Assembly (NCBI GenBank): GCA_035561135.1 | Contig: DATMYA010000079.1 | Coordinates: 62,001 to 126,000, forward strand | DNA length: 64,000 bases | DNA from: Clostridia bacterium | GTDB lineage: Bacteria; Acidobacteriota; Terriglobia; Terriglobales; Acidobacteriaceae | Direction: 5' to 3' | Shown here: positions 54,096 through 62,496 of the stretch, one piece after another | Numbering within the stretch: the stretch's first letter is position 1 | Layout: each line of letters begins with the position of its first letter | Program-made: the position numbers and the translations under genes | Notes under the pieces: generated by a model | The model's input: the letters and a program-made list of their open reading frames with translations, nothing else | Database searches by the model: none | Told to the model about the DNA's origin: nothing

Positions 54096-55547
54096 TCAAG
54101 CAGAGTTCCCGGAACGCTTTGCTTTTTCAGTTGCAGGCGCACTCGACCAATCTGTGTGGAATGTGCCCTCTCGATCAACGCGGCGATAGGTGTGTGCCCC
54201 AAAGTAGTCGCGTTGGGCCTGGGTGAGATTTGCAGGGAGGCATTCGCAGCGGTATGCGTCGAAGTACGCCAGCGACGAACTCATCGCGAGCACAGGAATC
54301 CCGATGCCGATACCGGTTTGCACCACCAACCGCCATGCTTCTTGCCGGCTTTCGACGGCCTCCCGGAATGCGGGATCAAGCAACAGGTTGATCAGCGCCG
54401 GATCGCGACGATAGGCCCCCATGATTTCGTGCAGCAGAGTCGCGCGGATGATGCACCCTGCACGCCAGAGCCCGGCGATTTCTCCAGGTTGCAAGTCATA
54501 TTTGTATTCGGCGGAAGCGATCCGCATTAGGCCCAAGCCCTGCGCATACGACGTGATCTTGCTGGCGTACAACGCCTGCTCAATAGCGCTAATGAGTTTC
54601 TTGCGATCTCCGCTGTAGGACGGCGAAGGACCCCGCAGGATCTTGCTGGCGGCCACGCGCTCTGGCTTCAGTGCCGACAATATACGGCTTTCCACTGCCG
54701 CATTGATCGTGGGAATGGGCGCGCCGATATCGAGCGAATTCTGGCTCGCCCACTTGCCGGTTCCCTTCTGCTGTGCTTCGTCGAGAATCACATCAACGAT
54801 CGGCTTGCCGGTAAGATCATCGCGCTTCCCAAAGATGCTGGCTGTGATTTCGATCAGATACGACTTGAGCTCACGCTGATTCCACTCGTTGAAGATGTCG
54901 TGCAATTCGTCGGCGGGAATACCCAACCCGCGGCGCATCAGGTCGTAGCATTCGGCAATCAACTGCATGTCGCCGTACTCGATCCCGTTGTGAACCATTT
55001 TGACGTAGTGTCCGGCGCCTCGTGGCCCGATGTACTTGACGCAAGGTTCACCATCTTCCGCACGCGCTGCCATGGCGCGCAGGATGGGTGCGACCGCCTC
55101 CCACGCATCCGTTTGTCCGCCGGGCATGATGGCAGGTCCCCAAAGCGCTCCCTCTTCGCCGCCGGACACACCTGTGCCGATGAAGTTGATCCCCTCAGCC
55201 TCAAGCTCTTTGCTGCGCCGTTCCGTGTCGAGAAAATACGAGTTTCCGCCGTCCATCAGAATGTCACCGGGTTCGACATGCGGCTTCAGGTGAGCAATGG
55301 CACTATCCACAGCGGAACCCGCTGGCACCATAATCAGGATGCGCCGAGACTTCTCGAGAACTTGCATCAGAGCCGCCGGCGTATCGACCGCGATTATTTC
55401 TTTCCCCCTGGCCCGGCGTTCAACGAAGTCACGTCTTTTTTCAGGATCCAGGTCGTAGCCCGCCACCGGAAAGCCGTTCCGCTCCATGTTGAGCGCCAGG
55501 TTCGCACCCATCACGCCCAACCCTACAACACCGATCTTGTATCTCAT
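54096..55547 (-). CDS. gnd: 6-phosphogluconate dehydrogenase (decarboxylating)
   Basis: 483 residues, normal length. Rossmann start VGLGVMGANLALNMERNGF, substrate site YIGPRGAGHYVKMVHNGIEYGD (with the catalytic Lys and the HNGIEY signature) and the large all-helical C-terminal domain. Converts 6-phosphogluconate to ribulose-5-P. GTAGGAGG lies upstream; 8 bp after the LarA-like gene, so the two are co-transcribed. Why a pentose-phosphate enzyme sits in a uronate cluster is unexplained. Confidence 0.93.
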   Translation of the reverse strand: MRYKIGVVGLGVMGANLALNMERNGFPVAGYDLDPEKRRDFVERRARGKEIIAVDTPAALMQVLEKSRRILIMVPAGSAVDSAIAHLKPHVEPGDILMDGGNSYFLDTERRSKELEAEGINFIGTGVSGGEEGALWGPAIMPGGQTDAWEAVAPILRAMAARAEDGEPCVKYIGPRGAGHYVKMVHNGIEYGDMQLIAECYDLMRRGLGIPADELHDIFNEWNQRELKSYLIEITASIFGKRDDLTGKPIVDVILDEAQQKGTGKWASQNSLDIGAPIPTINAAVESRILSALKPERVAASKILRGPSPSYSGDRKKLISAIEQALYASKITSYAQGLGLMRIASAEYKYDLQPGEIAGLWRAGCIIRATLLHEIMGAYRRDPALINLLLDPAFREAVESRQEAWRLVVQTGIGIGIPVLAMSSSLAYFDAYRCECLPANLTQAQRDYFGAHTYRRVDREGTFHTDWSSAPATEKAKRSGNSA

Positions 55548-55555
55548 CCTGCCTC

Positions 55556-56824
55556 CTACTGTGCTGCTGCGCTCTGCTGTTTCAAGCGGAACAACGTCTC
55601 ACCGGCGCGCGGGATCATCATGATGCCCTCATGCTCACGGCCGCGCCATTCGTCCATGTTGATGGTTGCGGGGTTCAGATATCCGAGATTGATTCGGCGG
55701 CAGCGCTCTTCCGGGATGCCGGTCGCAAGCGTCACGCGAATGCGCGGGGTCTCTACACCCGTTGACGCGTTGTACTGACCCAAGCCCTTGACGTGAGTCG
55801 AGTGCGCAAGCACCCCACCGGGATAGTGCTTGAAACGTTCCCATTGGTTGAGGAAGTAATCACGGCAGTGGTAACCAACCTCGTCGATTAGTTTGCCGTG
55901 CGTGTAGCTGACCTCGGTGATATTCGGACTGTAGATGACAACCTCACCGCCATCGGCGATCGCGGGTTCCAGCTTGTAGGTGCCCTTCGCCGCCGTCCAG
56001 AGGTCGTCATACATTTCCGGCATGACGGCGAGCACACGACGGAGAGGCTTATCCATATAAACGATGTGCTTTTTTGCGGACAGAGCCGATGCTGCTGTCC
56101 ATGCTTCCTGCGGCGATCCGAAATACAGGCCAGCAATGCCTTCGTGCGTGACCACCAGTGCGAAGCAGGACGTCGGACGCGGAATGAGTGCTGCCGCTCG
56201 ATCGATAACCGCCCGCACCGGCGTATATCCCGCGCCGATCACGTGATAGCTGGTGATGAGCGCACCGAGCCAATGCGTGAAGTTGATAATTTCGGAACCG
56301 CCAATGCCTGGGAAGAAGTACTTGTTCCCGCCCGAGAAACCGACAACTTCGTGCGGGAAAACCGGGCCGCAAATCAGGATATGGTCATAGTCGAGGATCA
56401 GCTTATTGAGAGTTACCGAGACATCCCGCGACAGCAGACCGCCGCTGATCTGCGAAATTTCATTTGCGGGAATCTCGCCGAGCTTAACGAACGTAGCGGG
56501 GTCCTCCCAATGGTGATTGAAGATTCGGGTATCCCCGACCTTCCCATCCAAAACCGGCTGACCGACGAGTTTCGTCAGCTGCGCATCGGTCATTGGCGGA
56601 TGCGTCCCGAGAGCGACGAGATAGTCCAGCTTATTTGTCCGCGGCCGCAGCAGTTCCTGGAGATTGGCGAACATTTCCGGCATGGGCATGGTGCGCGTGC
56701 CATCCGGAATGATGACCAACACTCGTTTGCCGTCCAAGGGTGCTGAGGCAAGCGCGTCGACGACGATCTGGCGTGTCTCCTCGGCAGTCAAATACCTATC
56801 TGCAAATCCAGTTCCTACCGGCAT
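55556..56824 (-). CDS. LarA-type (DUF2088) nickel-pincer racemase/epimerase homologue
   Basis: 422 residues. LarA enzymes racemise or epimerise alpha-hydroxyacids with a Ni-pincer nucleotide. His158, Lys168 (FSGGNKYFFPGIGG) and His184 show the same 10- and 16-residue spacings as catalytic H174/K184/H200 of the L. plantarum enzyme. IIPDGTRTMPMP at 39-50 and THPPMTD near 74 are also family landmarks. Between mannonate-type SDR and gnd, an epimerase for a sugar acid such as gluconate or a uronate-derived acid is more likely than lactate racemase (inference). larB, larC and larE were not seen in the window. Confidence 0.82.
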   Translation of the reverse strand: MPVGTGFADRYLTAEETRQIVVDALASAPLDGKRVLVIIPDGTRTMPMPEMFANLQELLRPRTNKLDYLVALGTHPPMTDAQLTKLVGQPVLDGKVGDTRIFNHHWEDPATFVKLGEIPANEISQISGGLLSRDVSVTLNKLILDYDHILICGPVFPHEVVGFSGGNKYFFPGIGGSEIINFTHWLGALITSYHVIGAGYTPVRAVIDRAAALIPRPTSCFALVVTHEGIAGLYFGSPQEAWTAASALSAKKHIVYMDKPLRRVLAVMPEMYDDLWTAAKGTYKLEPAIADGGEVVIYSPNITEVSYTHGKLIDEVGYHCRDYFLNQWERFKHYPGGVLAHSTHVKGLGQYNASTGVETPRIRVTLATGIPEERCRRINLGYLNPATINMDEWRGREHEGIMMIPRAGETLFRLKQQSAAAQ

Positions 56825-56863
56825 ACGTCCACTCCTTGCGAGCGTGCTCCGAGCTAGTAACGA

Positions 56864-57751
56864 TTACACGCCGCTGTATGCGGCAAAACCGCCGTCAACC
56901 GCAATCACCGAGCCGGTTACGAAGGAAGAAGCCGGGGACAACAACCACAACACCGCGCCGAACAGGTCCTCCGGCTCGCCGAACCGCGCCATTGGAGTGT
57001 GGCTAATGATTGACTTGCCGCGAGGCGTTAACCCGCCCGTTTCGCGATCGGTCAGCAGAAAACGGTTCTGATTCGTCAGGAAGAAGCCTGGAGCGATCGC
57101 GTTCACGCGAATTCGAGGCGAATACTCCTGGGCCATGTGCACTGCGAGCCACTGCGTAAAGTTGCTCACGCCCGCTTTAGCAGCCGAATATGCCGGAATC
57201 CTCGTCAACGGCCGGAACGCATTCATCGACGAAACGTTCAAGATGGTTCCGTGCCCCTGCTCCGCCATCACCTTCCCGAAGATCTGGCACGGCAGAATAG
57301 TTCCGAGGATATTCAGGTCAAAGACCCAGCGCAGTGCGTCGGTAGGAAGGTCAAAGAACTTCAGGTCGGCGCCGGTGGTGGCTTGTGGCTTGTTGCCCCC
57401 GGCGGCGTTGATCACACAGTCAATCTTTCCGAACCGGGCCTTGACTTCGGCGGCCGCCTTGTTCAGGCTTTCGGTCTGAAGCACATTACATGCGAATAGT
57501 TCGGCTTGTGAGGCCCGCTCTCCCATCCGCTCCAGAAGCGCCTTGCCCGACTCCAGGTTGAGATCCAGGATGGCAACCTGGGCACCGCACCCAACCAGCG
57601 CGCACGCTATATCCCCGCCGAGAATGCCCGCGCCACCGGTAACTACTACGGTCTGCCCGGTGAAGTCGTACATGGCAGTGAGCTTTTGCAAATCGAAGGG
57701 CGTCGGCGATTCAGGACTTTTAGATTTCGTATCAGTTTCCAGTTGTGGCAT
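56864..57751 (-). CDS. uxuB: SDR oxidoreductase, D-mannonate (fructuronate reductase)-like
   Basis: 295 residues. SDR with VVVTGGAGILGGDIACAL, INAAGGN and YSAAKAGVSNF (YxxxK). The long loop after the active site, with FLLTDRETGGLTPRGKSII, resembles the SDR-type D-mannonate oxidoreductase (B. subtilis UxuB/YjmF), which reduces D-fructuronate to D-mannonate. The start at 57751 (MPQLETD) has GGGAGG 8 bp upstream; the open frame to 57856 reaches into the divergent promoter. First gene of the leftward uronate cluster, divergent from uxaE. Confidence 0.8.
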   Translation of the reverse strand: MPQLETDTKSKSPESPTPFDLQKLTAMYDFTGQTVVVTGGAGILGGDIACALVGCGAQVAILDLNLESGKALLERMGERASQAELFACNVLQTESLNKAAAEVKARFGKIDCVINAAGGNKPQATTGADLKFFDLPTDALRWVFDLNILGTILPCQIFGKVMAEQGHGTILNVSSMNAFRPLTRIPAYSAAKAGVSNFTQWLAVHMAQEYSPRIRVNAIAPGFFLTNQNRFLLTDRETGGLTPRGKSIISHTPMARFGEPEDLFGAVLWLLSPASSFVTGSVIAVDGGFAAYSGV

Positions 57752-57815
57752 AGAACCTCCCGTTGGTGACCGGCGGCCACGGCTGGTCGCTGGAATTGGC
57801 CTGCAAAGATGAGAG

Positions 57816-57873
57816 TTGACACACAGTAGAAAACACGAAAATATCACCTTTGTCAAACAAACGCTTCAAAATG
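57816..57873. promoter_or_regulatory. Candidate overlapping divergent promoters, uxuB/uxaE
   Basis: TTGACA at 57816-57821 faces right and TGTCAA at 57851-57856 is TTGACA facing left, repeating the mirrored -35 layout of 31488-31533. The -10 boxes are weak. Eight bases past the second arm is ttcaaaatg (57865-57873), also present nine bases past the arm at 31542-31550. Confidence 0.35.
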
Positions 57874-57945
57874 ATTCATAACGTTTCACAATGTGAGTTT
57901 AAGCGGTTTTCAAGGGGACACTTGAACCACAGAAGGACCAACCAA

Positions 57946-59259
57946 ATGAGAGACTCACGCTTACACCTGCAGTGTAGTGCCGACTACTTACGCCTGGCGA
58001 AGTTTTCTTTCGGAGTAGGGGATCGGTTTGTCAAGGAGGCCAAAGCCCAATTGAAGGCGTGCATGCTGGCCGGGGAGAGTGGTGTCGAAATCGTTCCCGT
58101 GTGGAACAAGTCAAACCGCGAGCACAGCATTGTGGGCTCTCTACCCCTCGCCACGCGCGCCGCGGCAGATGCCGCCGTACGCGAACTCGGATGGACTAAG
58201 CCTTACCACGTTGATGCGGACCACATCACACTCGCGAATGTAGATAAGTTTCTGGCCGCGAGCGACTATTACACGCTGGACGTTGCCGATGCGATCGCCA
58301 AGCCGGCCGCCGAAAATGATGTATATGCCTTTCTCAACCGCCACCCCGAACTGATTGGAACCAGCGAACTCCCCGGAGTTGCAGTCCCCATCACCCTGTC
58401 AAAATCGAATGTAGCTGAAATTGCCCGCAAATACCTGGTCGCGGCAAGGGAAGCGGGACAAATCTATCGCCGAATTGTCGCTGCCAAAGGCGCGGGCTGT
58501 TTCATCACCGAAGTATCGATGGACGAAACCGATGCTCCGCAGACTCCAGCCGAATTGCTGGTTATCCTGGCAGCGCTTGCAGACGAGCAGGTCCCGGTCC
58601 AGGCGATCGCGCCGAAGTTCACCGGCCGCTTCAATAAGGGCGTGGACTACGTTGGCGACGCTGCACAGTTCGAAGCCGAGTTCCGCGGCGATATAGCAGT
58701 CATCGCACACGCCGTCATCGCCTATGGGCTGCCGAAAGAGCTGAAGCTCAGCGTTCACTCGGGCAGCGATAAGTTTTCGATTTACCCGGCGATTCGGCGG
58801 GCTATTCAGGACTTCAACGCCGGTGTTCACGTAAAGACCGCCGGCACCACTTGGCTCGAAGAAGTAATCGGGCTTGCCGAGGGGGGCTCTGACGGCCTCG
58901 CTCTAGCCAAAGAGATTTACGCGCAAGCCTTTGAACACCGCGAAGATTTGTGCGCGCCGTACGCGACCGTGATCGACATAGACCTCGCCAAGCTGCCTGC
59001 CCCCGCTCACGTAAGAGCGTGGACTGCCGAGCAGTATGCCAACGCCTTGCGCCATAACCAGCAATGTCCCGAGTACAACCCGAGCTTCAGGCAACTCATT
59101 CACGTGGGCTACAAGGTTGCCGCCAAGTTCGGCGACCGGTACCTCGACATGCTGGATGCATGCGCCGAAACGATTTCACGCAACGTAACTACCAATCTTT
59201 TCGAGCGGCATTTAAAGCCCCTCTTCCTGCCGGAAGCAAAATCCACAACGGCACGGTAA
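57946..59259 (+). CDS. uxaE: Tagaturonate epimerase-like protein
   Basis: 437 residues. Matches the UxaE family (tagaturonate to fructuronate epimerase first known from Thermotoga) in length and pattern: YLRLAKFSFGVGDRF near the start, YHVDADHITLANVDKF around 87, FITEVSMDETDAPQTPAE around 185, and SVHSGSDKFSIYP near 280. Start at 57946 with AGAAGGA 8 bp upstream; earlier start codons would reach into the promoter. It precedes uxaC (23 bp) on the same strand; the pair replaces the UxaB/UxaA altronate branch. Confidence 0.84.
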   Translation: MRDSRLHLQCSADYLRLAKFSFGVGDRFVKEAKAQLKACMLAGESGVEIVPVWNKSNREHSIVGSLPLATRAAADAAVRELGWTKPYHVDADHITLANVDKFLAASDYYTLDVADAIAKPAAENDVYAFLNRHPELIGTSELPGVAVPITLSKSNVAEIARKYLVAAREAGQIYRRIVAAKGAGCFITEVSMDETDAPQTPAELLVILAALADEQVPVQAIAPKFTGRFNKGVDYVGDAAQFEAEFRGDIAVIAHAVIAYGLPKELKLSVHSGSDKFSIYPAIRRAIQDFNAGVHVKTAGTTWLEEVIGLAEGGSDGLALAKEIYAQAFEHREDLCAPYATVIDIDLAKLPAPAHVRAWTAEQYANALRHNQQCPEYNPSFRQLIHVGYKVAAKFGDRYLDMLDACAETISRNVTTNLFERHLKPLFLPEAKSTTAR

Positions 59260-59281
59260 CTGCACGATGAAAGGATTCGCA

Positions 59282-60721
59282 ATGCCATTCATCCACGATG
59301 ATTTCCTGCTGCACTCGGAGCAGGCCAACCGTCTTTATCACACCTATGCTGCATCAGAACCGATCCTTGACTACCATTGCCACCTCTCTCCGCGAGAGAT
59401 TGCGGAAGACCGTCGCTTCGATACCCTGACTGCGATCTGGCTCGATGGCGATCACTACAAGTGGCGCGCTATGCGCACGAACGGCGTGGCCGAGCGGTAC
59501 TGCACGGGCGATGCCGAGCCGTTCGATAAGTTCATGGCATGGGCACGGACCGTCCCCCAGACACTGCGAAACCCGCTGTATCACTGGACTCACCTGGAGT
59601 TGAAGCGCTACTTCGGGATCGACGATCTGCTCGACGAACGCAGCGCACCAGCTGTCTGGGAGAGAGCGAACTCGCTGCTGGGCAGTCTGCGAGCCCACGA
59701 CATTCTGAGAAAATTCAATGTCAAGGCGGTATGCACCACGGATGATCCGACGGACGATCTTTCGGCTCACCGCCAGCTCGCCGCGTCGCCCCTGTCAACG
59801 CGCGTGTTCCCTACGTTTCGTCCGGACAAAGCGCTCAACGCCGGCGACCCGGAACAGTTCAACGCCTGGGTTGACCGGCTCTCGGCAGCTGCAAACATAA
59901 ACATCTCGCGGCTCAGTGACCTGCTTGCTGCTCTGCGTCAGCGGCACGACTATTTCCACCAGATGGGCTGTCGGCTTTCTGACCACGGCTTGAGCCATTG
60001 CTATGCCGACTTCTGCTCCGAAACAACGGCCGGTGCCATCTTCGAGCGAGTACGAAGCGGAGCCACGATCGATGCGCGAGAACGAGAGCAGTTTGCTTCT
60101 TTCATGATGCTGTTCTTCGGCCACCTCGATGCAGAAAAGGGCTGGACCAAGCAGTTGCACCTGGGAGCGCGGCGAAATAATAACGCCCGCATGATGACGG
60201 CTCTTGGGCCGGACACCGGGTTCGACTCGATTGGCGACTGGCCCCAGGCCGACCTGCTCGGCGCGTATCTGGATCGCCTTAACAGTGATGGCGCGTTACC
60301 CAAAACGATTATCTACAACCTAAATCCCGCCGACGACTACGTTATCGCCGCGATGATCGGCAACTTCCAGGACGGATCGATTGCCGGGAAGATCCAGTTC
60401 GGCAGCGGCTGGTGGTTCCTTGATCAGAAAGAAGGCATGGAACTTCAGCTCAACGCCTTGTCGAATGTCGGCTTGCTGTCGCGCTTTATCGGAATGTTGA
60501 CCGATTCGCGCTCTTTCATGTCATACCCGCGGCATGAGTACTTCCGTCGCGTCTTGTGCAACCTGCTCGGCTCGAACATGCAACTTGGCGAACTGCCGAA
60601 TGACGACGCCATGATCGGCAGCCTCGTCCGCAATATCTGCTACAAGAACGCGAAACAATACTTGGGTCTAAATGTTGCGGAGAAAAGTGCGGATATGCAG
60701 GCTGTGGCCGCGCCCAAATAA
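59282..60721 (+). CDS. uxaC: Uronate (glucuronate/galacturonate) isomerase
   Basis: 479 residues, amidohydrolase fold. Metal ligands in ILDYHCHLSPREIAED (HxH), later YFHQMGCRLSDHGLSH, and MSYPRHEYFRRVLCN near the end as in UxaC. Converts galacturonate to tagaturonate and glucuronate to fructuronate. The ATG at 59282 has AAAGGA 6 bp upstream; the ATG at 59267 (five residues longer) lacks one. Second gene of the rightward uxaE-uxaC pair. Confidence 0.93.
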   Translation: MPFIHDDFLLHSEQANRLYHTYAASEPILDYHCHLSPREIAEDRRFDTLTAIWLDGDHYKWRAMRTNGVAERYCTGDAEPFDKFMAWARTVPQTLRNPLYHWTHLELKRYFGIDDLLDERSAPAVWERANSLLGSLRAHDILRKFNVKAVCTTDDPTDDLSAHRQLAASPLSTRVFPTFRPDKALNAGDPEQFNAWVDRLSAAANINISRLSDLLAALRQRHDYFHQMGCRLSDHGLSHCYADFCSETTAGAIFERVRSGATIDAREREQFASFMMLFFGHLDAEKGWTKQLHLGARRNNNARMMTALGPDTGFDSIGDWPQADLLGAYLDRLNSDGALPKTIIYNLNPADDYVIAAMIGNFQDGSIAGKIQFGSGWWFLDQKEGMELQLNALSNVGLLSRFIGMLTDSRSFMSYPRHEYFRRVLCNLLGSNMQLGELPNDDAMIGSLVRNICYKNAKQYLGLNVAEKSADMQAVAAPK

Positions 60722-60821
60722 GGTTCTTGGCTCACGAGTCATGCAGGAGTACTAAAGAACTGTCGTTCAGTTTCGAAGGTGTTTAGTCACAGGCTGAATG
60801 AACCTTTGAAACGGGAGAATC

Positions 60822-61991
60822 ATGAGAGTGCCTTTACGGCCCGTTCTTATTGCTTTCGCTCTATTCTGTGCGACGGCCTCAGTGGCAGCGGCTCCTCCCG
60901 CTGCCACTGTAACCGTGCGCAATCCCGCCAGCGTCACTCGGACGAGTGAGACCATCGTGCTGGATGCGGAACAACTACGCGGAATGTTAGGTCTGAAAGA
61001 TGTCAGGCGCGTACACGTGCGTGACGAAGCTTCCGGAAAGGAGCTTCTGATTCAGGCAGTCGATACAGACGACGATGGAACTTTTGAGGAACTTATTTTT
61101 CAGACTGACTTGGCGCCCGGCGAGACGCGCAAATTTGTCTTGAGCACGGGTGAGCGTCAGGTTCCGCGCCGCGAAGACTTCAAAGCTTATGGCCGGTTCG
61201 TGCGGGAGCGGCGTGATGATTTCGCCTGGGAGAACGACCGGATTGCTCACCGTATGTATGGCGCGGCGCTTGAAACCTGGGCGCAGGAGCCCCTCACAAG
61301 TAGTGCTGTCGATGTGTGGACAAAGCGTGGCCCTGGGCTGGTGATCGACGCATGGTACATGGTGGACGACTATCATCGCGACCACGGCCAGGGCGGGGAC
61401 TTCTATTCGGCCGGGCCCAGTCGCGGTTGCGGCGGAAGCGGCATCTGGTCCGGTGGACGACTCTATCCTTCAGCAAACTTCCGCGGGTCGCGTGTACTGG
61501 CCAACGGGCCCATTCGGGTGATTTTTGAACTTACGTACGAGAGCTGGGATGCAGGCGGCGTTCGCGTCTCGGAGGTGAAGCGCATCACGCTCGATGCTGG
61601 GCACCAGTTCTCCCGATTCGAGTCGCGTTATAGAGTCGTCGCTGGCGACCCGCAGACGCTTACGTACGCCGTAGGTATCAAGAAGGGCCTCGGCACCGCT
61701 AGTTCGACGCTGCGCGAGCAGGGCGCACTACGCACGTGGGAGTCGCTTAAGGAAAACGGCCAACTCGGTTGCGCGATCATCATTGATCCCGCCAACGTCC
61801 TCAGCTTCACGGAGGACAAGGCCAATTTCCTGATTACTGGGAAGGCGCTTCCCGGCAATACGGCCGTCTACTACGCCGGCTTCGGTTGGAGCAAAGCTCA
61901 CTTCCCTACAGTGGAAGACTGGGACCGCCACGTCGAGAACTACGCCACCAGGCTGAAGCCACCGGTTCAAGTCACGCTGAGCGCACAATAG
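60822..61991 (+). CDS. DUF4861-family secreted protein
   Basis: 389 residues; signal peptide about 1-24 (CATASVAAAPP). VTVRNPASVTRTSETIVLD and VDTDDDGTFEELIFQTDLAPG are DUF4861 landmarks and parallel the N-terminal half of the fusion at 43781-46330. Later GGDFYSAGPSRGCGGSGIW and YESWDAGGVRVSEVKRITL follow the same pattern. Function unknown; the domain is repeatedly linked to pectin utilisation. GGGAG precedes the ATG, 100 bp after uxaC. Confidence 0.82.
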   Translation: MRVPLRPVLIAFALFCATASVAAAPPAATVTVRNPASVTRTSETIVLDAEQLRGMLGLKDVRRVHVRDEASGKELLIQAVDTDDDGTFEELIFQTDLAPGETRKFVLSTGERQVPRREDFKAYGRFVRERRDDFAWENDRIAHRMYGAALETWAQEPLTSSAVDVWTKRGPGLVIDAWYMVDDYHRDHGQGGDFYSAGPSRGCGGSGIWSGGRLYPSANFRGSRVLANGPIRVIFELTYESWDAGGVRVSEVKRITLDAGHQFSRFESRYRVVAGDPQTLTYAVGIKKGLGTASSTLREQGALRTWESLKENGQLGCAIIIDPANVLSFTEDKANFLITGKALPGNTAVYYAGFGWSKAHFPTVEDWDRHVENYATRLKPPVQVTLSAQ

Positions 61992-62326
61992 GCGCATCGG
62001 TCCATTCTCAACCGTGGGGGATCATATCTGATTCCCCCATCCCTTCCCTAGTAATGGGTAATGGCCCGCTGAAGCCGTCCCCTTTCAAACCTGCCAAGCC
62101 GAGCCTTGCAAAAACAGCACTGCGGTCTGGGTTAGCGAATCCCGGATACAACGACGGCTTACCTCCGCGTGCTTCACAGGCTCTGAAAAAGTATGCTGGA
62201 AGCTCTCGTTGTTCCGTGACGCCAATTTTCCAGCTTCAAGTTTTTCTCTGCAAGTGCTTGTAGCCCCGCAGAAGCACTTCCCCCGTGCTACAGCTCAGGA
62301 GGACACGGCTTCCTGTAGTTCAGCGA

Positions 62327-62350
62327 CTCAGTAGCTCAGTAGCTCAGTAG
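62327..62350. repeat. Tandem octamer CTCAGTAG x3
   Basis: Three perfect head-to-tail copies of ctcagtag; a related gactcag occurs immediately before (62325-62331) and again near 62373. Likely a replication-slippage repeat. Confidence 0.85.
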
Positions 62351-62425
62351 CTCCTTGTCTTCCCGGGCGGAGCGACTCAGTCGCGGGGTCGAAGGATTTT
62401 TCTAATCGTATTGCCGAAAAGGAAA

Positions 62426-62467
62426 CGCCGCTCCAGCAGCAGCCTATTGGCTGCTACTGGAGCGGCG
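62426..62467 (-). terminator. Terminator after right-hand TonB-dependent receptor
   Basis: 19-bp stem cgccgctccagcagcagcc / ggctgctactggagcggcg with one mismatch and a 4-nt loop; on the minus strand followed by TTTCCTTTTC. It lies 30 bp past the receptor stop. Confidence 0.85.
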
Positions 62468-62496
62468 GCATGGAGGCAACTTATGCCTTGCTGACC

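Larger units (their letters stand above)
61992..62496. other. Intergenic region with repeats and hairpins, no gene seen
   Basis: 505 bp between the DUF4861 gene and the 3' end of the TonB-dependent receptor. It holds a GC-rich hairpin at 62014-62040 (GGGGGA/TCCCCC core) without a T-run, the octamer repeat at 62327-62350, a small palindrome gcgactcagtcgc around 62371-62383 and the terminator at 62426-62467. A plus-strand frame at 61886-62263 overlaps the DUF4861 gene and resembles nothing. Confidence 0.55.

Noticed and set aside
54900..55778. Plus-strand open frame of 292 codons
   Set aside because: Antisense to gnd and the LarA homologue, which show full family motifs; composition is typical of a shadow frame.
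55898..56746. Plus-strand open frame of 282 codons
   Set aside because: Antisense to the LarA homologue; no ribosome-binding site or family motif.
62327..62350. Possible CRISPR array
   Set aside because: The unit is 8 bp with no spacers and no cas genes are present.
62321..62355. tRNA-like string resembling a D-arm (agctcagtag...)
   Set aside because: It is a tandem octamer; no acceptor stem, anticodon arm or T-loop can be placed around it.
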